Counted from the stretch's first letter, positions 1 to 12,104 are shown. The stretch: 64,000 nt of DNA from Meconema thalassinum (GCA_946902985.2 OX336388.2:375397387-375461386), one strand, 5' to 3'. Translations and numbers: made by a program. Notes: a model not told the origin generated them from the letters alone.

Positions 1-1737
1 TCTTGCATGAGTAAACCTGCAACATGGAATACAGCTCTGGTGTGGAGGTTGCCGTCACTGCGTGGTGGATACATCAAGACTGGCAGGAAGGGCATGGACT
101 TGTGTTATGACCTTCGCCTAGTGACGTATTGGCTATCACCCCCAGTCCCTCTCCAACCGTGCTCCGAGCATCACTGCTGAGTACACGCGTGTACGCATAC
201 TCAAACTCGTGGATTTGGAACAGCCTGCCCTGTAAGGCATCCAACGTTCAGAATGAAGCATTGGTCTTATGGCGCGTTACCGACAGGGTTGCCACTCCAT
301 GAGAGGAGGCAGTACAAAGCGCTTCACGTACACTTTCCGCACATTCAGCGATTGTGCAGTGACGAAGACTTATGTTAAGTACTGTATAATAATACTAATA
401 GTAGGCTAACATAACACATACAACGAAATTAAATTAAATTAAATATAACGTCATTATAAAGTCATTATATTTAACATTCCTGCTATTCTTGCGAAGTATA
501 TAGCCTCTTTTTGCGTGACGACAGCACTGGACCCAGTCCACTCTCACTACGTAATTTAAAAACGGTACTCTTTGATATTCCTGTGGCCAGAGCAGTTTCA
601 TTTCCTAAATTATTTATACTTTCGTTAGGTTTAAGATTCTCAAAAATAACTGAATACATTAATTACGACCTGTTTGTCCCTCCTTCTGAGCACTTGACCA
701 CGCTTTCTTTTCACAAAACTATCCATTGTGGTACGTGAAATACGTAAAATACAACACGTTAAATGTAACAAGAACTGCTGCACCCACACTCAAGATAGAG
801 ACTGCTGAACAACTGAAATACAAGCTCGAAGGGCACAGTAATAAAGCTGTGAGTAGCAAGCTGCACCCCGCTGTCCTTCGAAACTTCATTCAAATAATCC
901 GCGGTCAATGAACAGCCCGGCCTGTGTAAACAATTAGACCTACACTCTGGGTAAGCAGGTAGGAAACTTCTTCCAACATTCCTCTACAACTCTCAAACTG
1001 ACATGACATGGTTATCTTTAACAATAGAAAAGTTGGCAGCATACGAACTTTTTCAATGCTGCTATGCGGTTATGAGAGAATATTCAGAAGTTTTACCTAC
1101 ATGAAAATTGTAATATTGCCAGTATAAAATATTTCAATAATCCATCATCAAGACGGCACATTTAGCTACACGTGTATAAAAAATAGGCATCACAAAGTCA
1201 ATGCACCATGTTATAAGATCGATTTTACTAAAAAGAGGAAACAGTTTATAGTTTTTTTAAATATGAATATCTAATTTTTCTAGCATTGCTATCAAGTTTA
1301 CGTAGACAATTTTGAGAGGAACAAATTTCCTATTCGCTCTTTTGTGAACGAAACATTTTTTCTAGGACAAAAAGTGAAAAAACACTTTTTTGGAAACTTT
1401 GGCGCCACCTAGCTTCTGCATTTCAAAAGGTATGACATGACCTCAATGAGACGAATTTTAGGTGACAATGTCCTCTACATTTTTTGTTCAAAAATCTTTT
1501 CTTTAAAATACGTCAATTCAGAGAAAAACGCTTTTCAATGTTTTTTTGAGTTTTCCGACAAAATGATCGTGCAAATTATTCTAAAATTCAGAGTTAAGCT
1601 TTTTTTTTGTGCTTTCCTAACGATTTACAAAAAGCCAATCATAGCACAGTTTTTGGAACAAAAGGTTTTTTTCTGTTCAGCTGTCCTGTACTACATCGTA
1701 CACACACATTTAACAAGTGTTCTCATTTTCTTATCTG
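1..1737. other. Unassigned AT-rich intergenic DNA
   Basis: I see no gene here. The open frames at 511-738, 726-911 and 1437-1745 are short, AT-rich and resemble no family I know. The first 350 bases are more GC-balanced than the rest and might be an old element, but no terminal structure or target duplication is visible. Confidence 0.5.
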
Positions 1738-2046
1738 TCGTGTGACCTCCTGAGAGGACGAGTGCAGATCTTTCTAATCGACGCCCGTGGGCGACTTGCG
1801 CGTCGGGATGAGAGATGGAATGGATGAAAATTGATGAAACTGGGCAAGGATGTGGGAGGAAGCGGCCGTGGCATGTCATAATGTACCGTCCCATCATTTG
1901 CCTGGTGTTAAAAATGGGGAAACCACGGAAAACCATTTCAAGACGGCCAACGGTGGGGCTCGAACCCACGCGACTACCGAGGCAGCGGAGAGCTTGGCCC
2001 CATGACCTAACGCTGCGCTTTAGCGAGCGTAGCCACCGCTGTCGGT
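1738..2046 (-). repeat. tRNA-derived SINE, family B (copy 1)
   Basis: Read on the minus strand this starts with a tRNA-like head (TACCGACAGCGGTGGCTAC) and has a clear Pol III B box (GGTTCGAGCCC) around 1950-1965. The body then runs through CGTGGTTTCCC towards the distal end. A second copy lies at 47380-47674 and a decayed piece at about 59060-59240. The recurrence and the Pol III promoter-like head make this a SINE rather than a functional tRNA gene. Confidence 0.85.
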
Positions 2047-2185
2047 AAGTGTTCTAATAGGGCGGGCATATTAGCACAAAAATATAGCCTACCCTTTCCG
2101 GTAGCGTACAGTACGGAATTTTGTTTGTGGGATAGGGACTAAGCAATTAGTCTCGTACTTACGAGCCGTATCGAAATAATAATAA

Positions 2186-2880
2186 CTAGCATCACCCGTC
2201 GCGTCTTCTCCCGCAAATATTCTAGTTGTAAAGAGTACACTTAGCAAAATCTCAATCATGAATGCTATGACTGATTTATCCTTGCTATGAATAATCCGCT
2301 ACTGGTGCAGTGGTTAGGGGTTTGTCATTCCTTCATAGGTATAACACAGCGAAGTTAGTTTTCTGGGAATATCACAGACACTGTTAATTTAAGGGCCTTT
2401 AAATGTGGGTTTCGGAGACCCTTTATAGCCGGGTGAAAAAGACCTTTCGTACCGCATTCACACGTGAAAATTGCGTGAAAAAAAATCTTGAGTGACCCTT
2501 GACCCCCTTAAGCGCATTATACTGTATGTATTGATGAAATGTACAGCTTAATTTGGTTCAGTGATAACCTCATAACTGTCTGGAAACTTTCACAGTAATG
2601 TAATAATTGGAATTGCATTGAGTCTTACAGAAATAGATGGACCTGTGAGATTCTGTTACCATGGTTACCGTGTTGCATTCTTTCATTATTTCATTGTAAA
2701 TATGCATGTTTTAAGGTATTTATTTAATTGTGAGGCATTTAAAGAGTAAGTGAGTGCGTTTCGCTTACGTATTGGGTTCTGCTGAACCTGTAGGTACCCC
2801 TAGGTTGGTGTTAATGGGGCCTTATTTTCGGTACAAAACTGGAATGGAACCTTAGCTTACCTAGTAGGTACGGTTGCATA
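2186..2880 (-). mobile_element. Helitron fragment, 3' end at left
   Basis: On the minus strand the element ends in CTAG (2186-2189) followed by a host T, which is the Helitron 3' signature. A decayed GC hairpin lies just inside it. The interior, including the phrase TTGACCCCCTTAAGCGCATT and an AACCTCATAACTGT segment, recurs inverted at about 26862-27554 and in the Helitrons at 41236-42329 and 42348-43912. The 5' end is not seen; the RTE element follows shortly after on the right. Confidence 0.7.
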
Positions 2881-2960
2881 GCTTATGTTCCAGGAACTAG
2901 CAATCCCTGGTCCTAAACTCCCAGTAGAAACACTGGATTAATCCTTGATTACAAGCAGTT

Positions 2961-5947
2961 ATGATTCGTGCGAGTAACTACAGAATTACCCCAGGTGGTA
3001 ACCAATCCACCCGTCCATGGACGGCAACCAGGTTTTCGGACTCTGGGGGACCTGGGCAACCACGATCACAGAGAAAGTCGGAGTTCTCTGGCAAACTACC
3101 ATCAAAGACACCCACATACATCGGGACCTTCAACATCAACACATTACTAAAACCAGGCAAACTACACACCTTAACATCAGAACTAGATCGACAGATACTA
3201 GCTCTTCAGGAAACACGCTTTACAGATGAGAGCACACTAGACTAGGGTAACTACCGTATTTTCAAAAGTAAAACGGACAAACGAATAGGAAGAGGTGGCA
3301 CCCCCCTCTTGGGTATGGCATTTGTAGTTCACAAGAGCATAGTTAATTCGATAAAAGAAGTCACTCCCATAAGTAATAGAGTAATGACTATGCGCATACA
3401 ATGTGCGAACAAAAAATACACATTAATTAACGCACATGCCCCCACGAACATTGAAAATAAAAGGGACTTGCAGAAGGTAGAACAGTTCTGGTCTAAACTC
3501 GAAAAGATCGTGGCAACGGTTCCTAGAGAAGATACAAGGATATTACTAGGTGATTTCAATGCACAGATTGGCAAAGAAAAAGAATACCAAAAGACTGTAG
3601 GCAAATACCCAGCTCATAAATTCACCAACAAGAATGGCATGAGACTCATTGAACTGTGCCAACAGAACAACTTGAAGATAATGTCCACCTCTCTGAGGAA
3701 GCACCCTCGAAAACAGAAGACTTGGCGATCACCTGTGCAATCTCTTGGAGAATATCAGATCGACCGTGTGGCCATCACACATCCTTTACAGAAAGAAATT
3801 CATGATGTGCAAGTTCGAAGAGGAGCCAATATTGACTCCGACCATTATCTAGTGCGAATCAAAGTGAAATTTACCCCGAAAAGAATCCACCCCAAGAAAT
3901 CTCATCTTCAGAAATTTGACACGAAAAAGATAAAGGAAAGTAACATAACAGAGGAATGGGAAAAGGAAAAGGCAAGCACCTGGAAGCAGTTCCATGACAA
4001 GATCATTACGAGAGCTAAAGAGACTATTCCATTGAAGAAGAATACGAAACACCCGTGGTGGGATTCTGCATTTGAAGAAGCACTGGAAATGAGAAAGAGA
4101 GCTTTTCAGAAATACAACAGTAAGAAGTCACTCGAGACTCAACAACACTATCTTCAGACCAGGAAGGAAGTGTCAAAAGTAATCAGACAAACTAAGAGGA
4201 AACACATGAAGGACCAATTGGAGTCCATAGATCAAGACTTCCGAGATCACAAAACGCGAGATTTCTACAGGACGTTAGCAGGAAGAATCCGAGGATACAC
4301 CCCACAGAACTTGTGTATCCGAAAACAAGACGGAAACCTCGCCTCGCGTTGTCCAACCGGGATAATTGTAGTGAACTGGCTCGGTATTTCTCTGAGTTAC
4401 TCAATTGCGAGGAGCTTACATCACGATGGCCCAAAGAGACTCCCGTACATGTAAACCCTGAATCTCCACCACCTACTAAAGAAGAAATCCAGAGACACAT
4501 TTTCAGACTCAAAAGTAACAGGGCGTCTGGAGAAGATGGCATAGTTGCAGAACTATTAAAGAACATAGGCCCAAATACACTTGAGGAGCTCACACTAATC
4601 ATCATGGATATCTGGAAAACAGAAAAGCTACCTGAACAATGGAAATGTGCACTCATCCATCCGTTATACAAGAAAGGTGACCGAACGGATGTGAATAACT
4701 ACAGAGGGATTTCTCTCCTTCAAGTCACCTACAAGATTCTCTCCGCGTGTCTTCTTCAAAGAGTACAAGAACAGCTTGAACACAAAATTGGGGAATATCA
4801 AGCTGGTTTCCGACCTGAGCGTTCTTGTGTTGAATTTTTTTAAAACTTGAAGACGATATTGAAATATAGAGCGACCCGAAGCTCTCCGATCATTTGTAGT
4901 TTCGTCGACTTTAATAAGGCGTACGATTCGGTCGATCGACAGTCTCTCTTTAACATCTTAGAAGAACTAGGACTTGATCCAAAGACATTAAGACTCATCA
5001 AGGAAACACTCACGGACACGAAGTCAAAAGTAAAATTTCTGGGTGAATTATCAGAGCCCTTTGCGATTAAGACCGGCCTGCGACAGGGTGACGGATTGTC
5101 ACCGCTGCTCTTCAACCTTGTTCTAGATAAAGTCATTCGAGAATGGGAGAAGGACTTGAATGCCCAGAAGCTCTGGAAACTCATTCAACTTGGACGAAAG
5201 AATGATGACATCAAGGTCAGTTGTTTAGCTTTCGCAGACGACCTAGCGATACTAGCAGACAGCGATAATTTAGCTATCAAACAGATTGAAGTCCTCAAGG
5301 AATGCGCTGAGAAAACTGGGTTGCAAATCTCATTCGAGAAGACCAAGTTTATTTGCACTAGGTTCGACATCCAGGAACTACAAACAAAATACGGGCACAT
5401 CAAACGGGTTCCACACTTTAAATATCTCGGTGAGATCCTAGAACCAACAGGATTGGAAAAGGAAGCTCAGAAAGTTCGATTACAAAAACTCAAAAGAGCG
5501 TATTGGAGAACCCGTGACATCTATAACAAGAAATGCATGTCCATACATACAAAATACTATAATACGGTGATTAAACCTGAAGTGCTGTATGCAAGTGAAA
5601 CCTTGGTACTTAATAAGAAAGGTGATCTGGAAAATATCTTGGAGGAAAGAAAGATATTGAGGAAAATTCTGGGCCCAGAGAAAAGTGAAGAAGGGTATAG
5701 ACTCAAATCACGCAAAGCCACGGAAAAACTATCCAACCTCGCCGCAGACATCAGGAAACGAAGACTGAAATTCTATGGACACGTTCACACAAGGTTAACT
5801 CACAAGATTTTGACATACTCTGGAAAACTGAAGAACGTATCTTGGATACAAGATGTTAAAAATTACCTAGAAAGGGCCCGGATAGAAACGTCAGAAATAC
5901 TAGACAGAAATGTCTACCGTCAGAAGATAAATAAATGGGTGGTATAG
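2961..5947 (+). pseudogene. RTE-clade LINE ORF: endonuclease plus reverse transcriptase, three lesions
   Basis: This is the pol ORF of a non-LTR retrotransposon; in intact copies it nicks the target and reverse-transcribes the element RNA. The endonuclease/exonuclease/phosphatase domain runs from about 3120 to 3870, with the motifs GTFNINTL, LQETRF, LLGDFNAQIG, YQIDRVAI and SDHYLV. The reverse transcriptase starts near 4500 (SNRASGEDGI) and includes NNYRGISLL, GFRPERSC, FVDFNKAYDSV, GLRQGDGLSPLLFN and the catalytic LAFADDLA box. The C-terminus has YASETL and RKRRLKFYGH. I see three lesions: an in-frame TAG at 3243-3245, a frameshift near 4340 in the linker before the RT domain, and an in-frame TAA at 4841-4843 after GFRPERSC. 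The frame is otherwise open, so the copy is young but dead. RTE is my best clade call from the gap-free RT and absence of a visible ORF1; a BovB-like assignment is possible. Confidence 0.9.
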
Positions 5948-6123
5948 CCAGAGAATGAAGTCCCCAGAAGATCGGGGACTAAGTGGTCAGAAGAAAGGAA
6001 ACAAGCGCACAGTGAAAGAATGAAAGCAATATGGTCTGTTAGAAGGGCGAATCATAAATGTAATGCGTGATCCAATAGGGTCCATACGCACATAATAATG
6101 ATATAGTTATTATTAATATTATT
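5948..6123 (+). repeat. RTE LINE 3' UTR and AT-rich tail
   Basis: The pol frame above runs into a region that still looks like the lysine-rich RTE C-terminus. It ends in a short tail of ATAATAAT and TTATTATTAATATT. Similar (AAT)n-type tails follow the RTE fragments at 54938-55440 and 34270-34430, which supports treating this as the family's 3' end. Confidence 0.7.
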
Positions 6124-6156
6124 GCCATATGTTCACCATGTCATTGGGTAAAACGG

Positions 6157-6400
6157 GGAGCGTGATGGCGCAGTGGCCGTGCTGCTCGTCTTTCACCCGG
6201 TCGGCCGGGGTTCGAATCCCAGTGACAGCGGGGTGGAATTTTCACCTGAAAAATCACGTGGCGCCAGGAAGGGCATACGGCCTTAAATCCCCGGTCTAAA
6301 CCAAAATTAGCCTGGTAGGCTTCGGTGACCCCATTTAATTGGGAAAAGCCGAAGACAGTTAGTTTTAGGTCACTGGGTATAACACAGTATTTCATCGGCA
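6157..6400 (+). repeat. tRNA-derived SINE, family C
   Basis: A tRNA-like head begins at GAGCGTGATGGCGCAGTGG (A-box like) and has a B box GGTTCGAATCCC about 45 bases on. The body contains GGCGCCAGGAAGGGCATACG and CGGTGACCCCATTTAATTGG. I see one copy in this window, plus a possible inverted relative near 59010-59045. The head does not fold as a complete tRNA. Confidence 0.75.
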
Positions 6401-6623
6401 ATTATTGCAAGATAGATTGGAGTTCTTTATGTTGGCAGGTTAAGGAAGGAAGGATCAGGACTGCTTTCTTCATACTGATATGCAGATTATGGTGGAATCC
6501 CAGCTTATCAAGATTGACCCTCAACGACATCGGTATTATTATTATTATTATTATTTTAAAGCGAATTTACCACTTAGGATCACGCTACAGTTTCATTTAT
6601 TTTTCCTCGTGAACCGTCTAAAC

Positions 6624-7216
6624 CAGAGGTTCCCAACCTTTGCCAGCTGACGGGTGGTCATCGCGCCCCCCTCCGTTGCTTCTATAACCTCTTGCATAAA
6701 CTGACGTGAAGGACCTAATATCACTACATAATAGAATAATTATTTATGAAAAAATAATATGAAATATGCGCTTTATATCTACTACATACTAAAAAGATGG
6801 TATATCGGCTTTCACGGCCAGTGCATTAGCAATTTCTCTAGGTTTATGCCGCGTCTTGTGTGGGGTTTCGCCCAGGAACATCAAGCTGTCTGGGGTGATG
6901 AGCCACATACTAACTTAATTTTAGCAAAATACAAAGAGCACACTTTTACAAGACATCCTTAAATTAGTCAACAAACGTTAGTGAGAGGGTTGACACTGTT
7001 TTCTCTTGGTAAGATTTGGTATGTTGGTTTGATATTTGACAGAGCACAGCGGAGATTACTTGCAACATTACCAGTACTTTTGAACGTTTGACTAGGTGCG
7101 ACAATCACTTGGAGAGATTTAAAAATGGTAATATTCGAGTTAAAGAAAATAATTCGGAAATCACGTCACGCCCCCTCTCCCCCCCCCCCCCCCCCCATCC
7201 AGCCCCACTCACCCTG
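6624..7216. mobile_element. Non-autonomous hAT-type element with exact 8-bp target duplication
   Basis: The left end reads CAGAGGTTCCCAACCTTTG, a typical hAT terminus, and the right end CACTCACCCTG. The 8-bp duplication GTCTAAAC flanks it exactly (6616-6623 and 7217-7224). The inverted repeat beyond the outermost bases is weak. A C-tract occupies about 7181-7196. No transposase frame is visible in its 593 bp. A related terminus (CAGTGGTTCCCAACCC) begins at 53593. Confidence 0.8.
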
Positions 7217-8249
7217 GTCTAAACGAAGACCGCACGCTAACGGTATCATATTAGTAACTGTAGTATTAAAGCACTTAGATAGATTATTCCATAAATCCAA
7301 CTAACAAAGGATTTTACTAGTGCTGTACAATATAATTCGAATACTCGAATAAATTATTCCGATGCTCGAAGAATTTGAATGTTCCGACAATGCGGGTGTT
7401 CGAATTCTCCGGTTGTTCGAATCATTCGAATATTCGAAGTACCATACTCGAGTATTTCCAACAGACAATTAATAAAATAATTTTTTTCTTTCCTTTTCAT
7501 TTGTTAGTCGTTTACCCTCCAGGTTGGTGGAACCCACGGACTCAGCGAGGGAACTCACCACTACCGCCTCTACGGGCAGTGTCCTAGAGCTGGGAACATC
7601 TAATCGGAGTGGATACAACTGGTGAGGTGTGATTGGCACCTCGCCCAGGCGGCCTCACCTGCAAAGCGAACAGGGGCCTCATGAGGGACAGTAATGGATG
7701 GTCAGGATGGATAGGCAAGGAAGATGGAAGGAGCCGGCCGTGGCCTTGAAGAAGGTACTGCCCCCGTAAATTGAATTATATTGAGACCACGATGGCTGTA
7801 GTAGCAAATATGAATAAAGTTATGGCTGTCATAGTTGTGACGTGTATATTCATGACGTAGGCGCGGATGACGTAGACTTCATGCAAGTAGGCTGGTTGAG
7901 CTGAGATTCTTGGTGACGTCATGATTTTGTTCGAGAAAGATCTGAGATTTACGACGCAGTCGCAGGAAACAAGGTATTGTGCTAAGGAAGAAGTTACGCT
8001 ATTGGAGGAAAGGCTCGAACCAATGAACGATAGTTTGGAAGGAAGACGGAGATTACTGAAACTACGATATTTAATTACTTTTGGCATGCAGAATTGTGGA
8101 AATCTATTTTCAGTTATGGCATTGATTTGGAATTTTGAAGAAATTAATTTTGTGTTTTTGAAATTTGAAAATCCGTCAAGTATAGCCAAAGTTAAAACTT
8201 CTAGCAATGACGGAGCAACAGGCTATGGAAGGGATGGGTACGCCCCTTA

Positions 8250-8292
8250 AGAAGTTGATAAAAGGTCGTGCACAGAAGAGAGGAGCTCTCAT
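8250..8292 (+). promoter_or_regulatory. Predicted core promoter of the 3.9-kb element (copy A)
   Basis: GATAAAAGG at 8257-8265 is a good TATA box, and GAGGAGCTCTCATATC about 25-30 bases downstream could hold the start site. The same arrangement is conserved in copy B (TATA box 13875-13883). This is prediction from sequence only. Confidence 0.45.
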
Positions 8293-8391
8293 ATCTCATA
8301 TCGTCATATCTGAAATCTCATACCGCATATATATTTCTGATGTCAGATAGTCATTTTCGAGTGAATAAGTGAAGCAAGTCGTCTTTAGCGT

Positions 8392-8658
8392 GTGGTTAAA
8401 GCCCGGCGCATCGAACGAACACGGAGCAGTTCCATTTTACGGTGTTTGAAACTAGGCGAAGTTGAAACGCTCACATTAACGTTTCTACCAGATAAGATAT
8501 CGAGAGTTGGCTTCTGCCTTTATTATAATTCAATTGGGCAGTACAACATTGAGGTGTGTAGAAGATTTGAACAATTACACAGTTATAATTTGAAAGATAT
8601 TGGCATTTTAAGACTGCAGACAAAAGTGATTTTCTCGCCACCTGAGAAGCACTTTTAA
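8392..8658 (+). CDS. Conserved 88-codon frame inside the 3.9-kb element, copy A
   Basis: The frame begins MVKARRIERTRS and ends FSPPEKHF. It lies about 100 bases downstream of the predicted start site and is open at the same length in copy B (14006-14272). I recognise no domain. The copies are so similar that an open frame could survive by chance, so this is only a candidate coding region. Confidence 0.25.
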   Translation: MVKARRIERTRSSSILRCLKLGEVETLTLTFLPDKISRVGFCLYYNSIGQYNIEVCRRFEQLHSYNLKDIGILRLQTKVIFSPPEKHF

Positions 8659-8949
8659 AATACCACATTATACACTACGTCTGACACGTGTATCGCAATC
8701 GTGATATTGAAGAATACGTTGGGTGATACAACGATACATTCTACTATGGAACATTATAATCTGGCAGTGCTTTCAATGAATATAACAGAAGTGAAGATGG
8801 AAGGCTAAGGCTTTAATGCAATTGGGACATATATCGATGGAGTGAAATAGCAGCATGGAACTTCGTTAATCGTCATTCTACAAAAGCGAGCATGTAGTGA
8901 ACATCCAACTACACTCATGCATCGTGAATCCATCGCTGAATAATATCAA

Positions 8950-9303
8950 ATGGCAGTGGAAATATTTTCATACTCCACGATTATGAATATTTCTGCGGAA
9001 ATAACTGCAATAAACTTCATGGCGAATTGCGACCAGAACTTCAGGGAACTTTCAAGAGAGGCCAGGGTGGACCCGGCTCACAAAGAAGAGTTTTGCCAGA
9101 AGGATGTCTTTCGTATACAGGGAGCAGTGCAATTCCCGGAGGAGGAAGCAGTTCGATTCTCCGAGGGCGCTGATTCCAGGTTCGAGGTCGGAGCACATCT
9201 TCACGTTGGTGAAATGGAACCAACAGCAGTTTTCTTTGAAAACTTTCCTCTAGAACTTCAATCAACAGATAAGGTAGTCGTGAACGTTTCTTGTATTATT
9301 TGA
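8950..9303 (+). CDS. Candidate 117-codon frame inside the 3.9-kb element, copy A
   Basis: An acidic frame (NCDQNFRE, DPAHKEEFCQKDVFR, FPEEEAVRFSE) ending VVNVSCII. Copy B keeps the same frame and is open 11 codons further upstream (14531-14917), where copy A has a TAA. No family is recognised. It may be a relic, a short structural ORF of the element, or chance. Confidence 0.25.
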   Translation: MAVEIFSYSTIMNISAEITAINFMANCDQNFRELSREARVDPAHKEEFCQKDVFRIQGAVQFPEEEAVRFSEGADSRFEVGAHLHVGEMEPTAVFFENFPLELQSTDKVVVNVSCII

Positions 9304-11316
9304 GTCATGTAGCGATATCTGAGCAACCATTTTCCCCATATTTTCTGTCCCATTTATTTTGCCCCATTTTCTTGATTAACATTTCTGTACTCAGTACACT
9401 TCGATGATTTATGCCTTTTTCTTCGATTTATTGAGACATTGTTTTGTCATTGGCATAGTTAAATAATTTTGGATCAGTTGAGACTGATAATTTATATTCT
9501 TTCAGTAATTTGCATATTTTTGTAGTCACGATTTGACTGTAAAGTTAACGATTTGCTATGGCAAATTTGAATTCAGACAGCGTGTCATTTTATTAAAGTA
9601 ATATTCAGTAAATTACTTTGACCAATTTTCTGTCATCCTCAAGAAAGAAGAATAATTAAATGATTTTAGAGCGTTAAAATCTATGACGTTATCGACGATC
9701 TTTGAAATACTAGTCGTCTTATGAACATGATTGCAACATAGACATTTATCATTGCATTATAGACAATTTTATGAAATATGAACTTTGATTACGATTTATT
9801 GAATACACTATAGTAATGAACATTTGATAGGAGTTTTTCTCAATTATAGATTGGAACAATAATGTTTGCATTCCACAGTCTAATTGTATTCTATTCGACT
9901 ATTTATGCAGTTTAGATGAACTTTGATTGAAGATAGTATTTTTATACTGCGATACTGTGATGATATTAATCTCAATTTTGATAGACCAGGGAGGAGTGTC
10001 TAATCGTATTTGCTATTAAATTTATTTGTGATTGGCAAATTTTTACTTCATATCGATTCATGAATGAAACCCACGAAGGTTAAATAATAACAGTCATTAA
10101 TACAATTGATGAATATAAGAATTTTTAAAGAGGAACAATGGATGTATAATCGTTAGTTCAGTGAACGTGTAAAAGTCGCTGATGAATAATGCCCTTGAAT
10201 AGTGAAGGAGGTTCCCACAGTAAGATGGATGATGTTGTTGAATTTATAAGTGGAGGTTTTTTTGTATGTAATTTGGAAGATTTTGATGCCATATATATGA
10301 AGATATATGATGAATTCTGGGCCTATTTTTATGCAATTTTGTGCGTTTTGAGCGAAGTATTTTTCCGCTGAATGTATTGTCCTGGTTCTTTGAAAGTTAT
10401 TCATATGAAGTTACTGTTAAAATTAACAAGAGTGTTACATAATTTGAGATAAAGATGTTGAATGGAGGTTACCGTCACAAATATTAATAATAATTATTAA
10501 ACCTTATTAAACCTGAATTTGACATTTAAATATAACTAACCTTCATTGGTCGATTATATCACCACGATTTGAGTAATTATCAACCGGATAAACGTGTGGT
10601 TTAATGTATTTCTTGTATAAATAATATAAACAATATTAATATTGTAAATAATTTTGTAAATATCTTTGATAAGAATTTGAAATGAAAGGGATTAATAGAG
10701 GCGTGTATACAATTTTCAATTGTCGTTTGACATTGTTATAAACAATTTATTATTGTTATAAATAATTAATGAACTTTTGTTATAAACATTAAGAGTTTTG
10801 TTATTATACTCTAAACAACGCTAGTTAAACAAGTGGTTTGAACAGTTAAACATGATTTGGGATTATTAGAGTATTCCACTGGTGTTTGAATGGAGCATTT
10901 AAAAGATTTGCGTGATAATATTTCAGTTGAGAAGTGGACATTTAACGTGTTTTGAAAGGGAGCCAGGCTCTGATGTAACTCGCATATGCTAAGGTTCACT
11001 TGACGATGCAGGTGTCTCGCAGCTGGCCAGGACAACTGTATGATAGAGGCCAAGGACGTCTCCATATTAGCCTTGTGGCTATAAATAAAATGTGATGTGT
11101 ATAAACACGCAAAACAATTGATATATGTGTCTCGTCCCAAATCCCGTTTCCATTCCAAGTGCATTATAATTTTTACGTGATCTTTGAGCTTGAGAAAACT
11201 GCAACATTGTATGTAGAGTATACAAGTCCTACAGGAGGACATGGTTAAGTAGACAATGGCTTCTGATTGCCACGTTTATTTTGTTGCTTTATTTTGTTAA
11301 TTCATTCTTTTTGTGA

Positions 11317-11322
11317 AATAAA
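11317..11322 (+). terminator. Poly(A) signal of the 3.9-kb element, copy A
   Basis: AATAAA followed within 25 bases by TTTAAAGTTTCTCGTC. It is conserved at 16937-16942 in copy B. Together with the TATA box it defines a possible transcript of about 3 kb inside the element. Confidence 0.4.
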
Positions 11323-12104
11323 TTATTGTGCAATTTAAAGTTTCTCGTCTTCGTTTTGGTTCATTTTAAATATCATGGTGGAGGTTATTGTGAGGGCATA
11401 CTTTAAGTGATCCAGTTGACAACCCATCCCCGAGATAAATTTAAAAGGTATTTAAAAGGTAAGTATGAACCCCCGTATATTTTGGTGTGTTCCACAATAA
11501 TTTCTTGTTAACTACTGTGTTCTAATCTCGATAGTATCTGTCAGTGCCATTTTCATTGATGTAGCTGTGCCGGTGCGATTGATTATTGGCAATCCGATTG
11601 AGGGGGCGGATATCTGACAGCCTACTATCCGGATATCGGGGACAGTACCATCTCGGCATTTTCCCGAAGACGAAGCGGGAAACCACGAAAAACCACTTCG
11701 AGGATGGGTGAGGTGGGAATCGAAACCCCTCTACTCATTTGGAACACCCGAGGCTGAGTAAACCCCGTTCCAGTCCCCATACCACTTTTCAAATTTCGTG
11801 GCAGAGCCGGGAATCGAACCCAGGACCTCCGGGGCGGCAGCTAACCATGCTGACCGCTACGCTACGGAGGCGACTAAAATAAATTTAACAATTCAAATAT
11901 TTGAATTAATCGAAGATGATGATTACCCGAAAATTACAACAAATCCTGTAGAGAAATATGTCCAGTGGACGCATTGTTCGAAGCAGGGGCGAAACCAAGG
12001 ATTCAGTTGGGGGTTACCCCTTCCTCATTCAGCCAGAATGATTCGTATAAATAAACTAACAACCCTCCCCGGTTACGCCCGGTAATATTAATAATAATAG
12101 CGTA

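Larger units (their letters stand above)
7759..11644 (+). mobile_element. 3.89-kb TG...CA element, copy A, inserted in SINE GTAC site
   Basis: The element starts TGCCCCCGTAAATTG and ends CGGATATCGGGGACA, giving short imperfect inverted termini (TGCCCCCG against TGTCCCCG). It is bounded by GTAC at 7755-7758 and 11645-11648. TG...CA ends with a 4-bp duplication are what LTR retroelement termini look like. However, I find no gag, protease, reverse transcriptase or integrase frame, and the two ends are not direct repeats, so this would have to be a single very long (solo) LTR. A TATA-like GATAAAAGG lies at 8257-8265 and a poly(A) signal AATAAA at 11317-11322, which would give long U3-R-U5-like parts. 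The alternative is a non-autonomous DNA element. The copy at 13377-17264 is nearly identical along its whole length. Confidence 0.8.
7481..11874 (-). repeat. SINE family A, minus strand, split by the 3.9-kb element
   Basis: Left piece 7481-7758 is the SINE tail and right piece 11645-11874 its tRNA-like head; the head on the minus strand begins GTCGCCTCCGTAGCGTAGCG and has a B box near GGTTCGATTCCC. Flanking TAAAATAA at 7473-7480 and 11875-11882 is the SINE target duplication. The two halves join at GTAC, reconstituting the GGTACC of the intact SINE. Confidence 0.9.

Noticed and set aside
7776..8207. 143-codon minus-strand frame conserved in both 3.9-kb copies (also 13394-13825), and the opposing 109-codon plus frame
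   Set aside because: Both lie upstream of the predicted promoter, overlap each other on opposite strands, and are explained by recent common origin of the copies. The few differences between copies show no clear excess of synonymous changes.
11984..12082. Small hAT-like MITE (CAGGGGCGAAACCAAGG ... CCGGTTACGCCCG)
   Set aside because: The ends are suggestive of the CAGGGGCGTAACC type, but the right terminus is incomplete and no duplication was found, so I did not list it as a feature.
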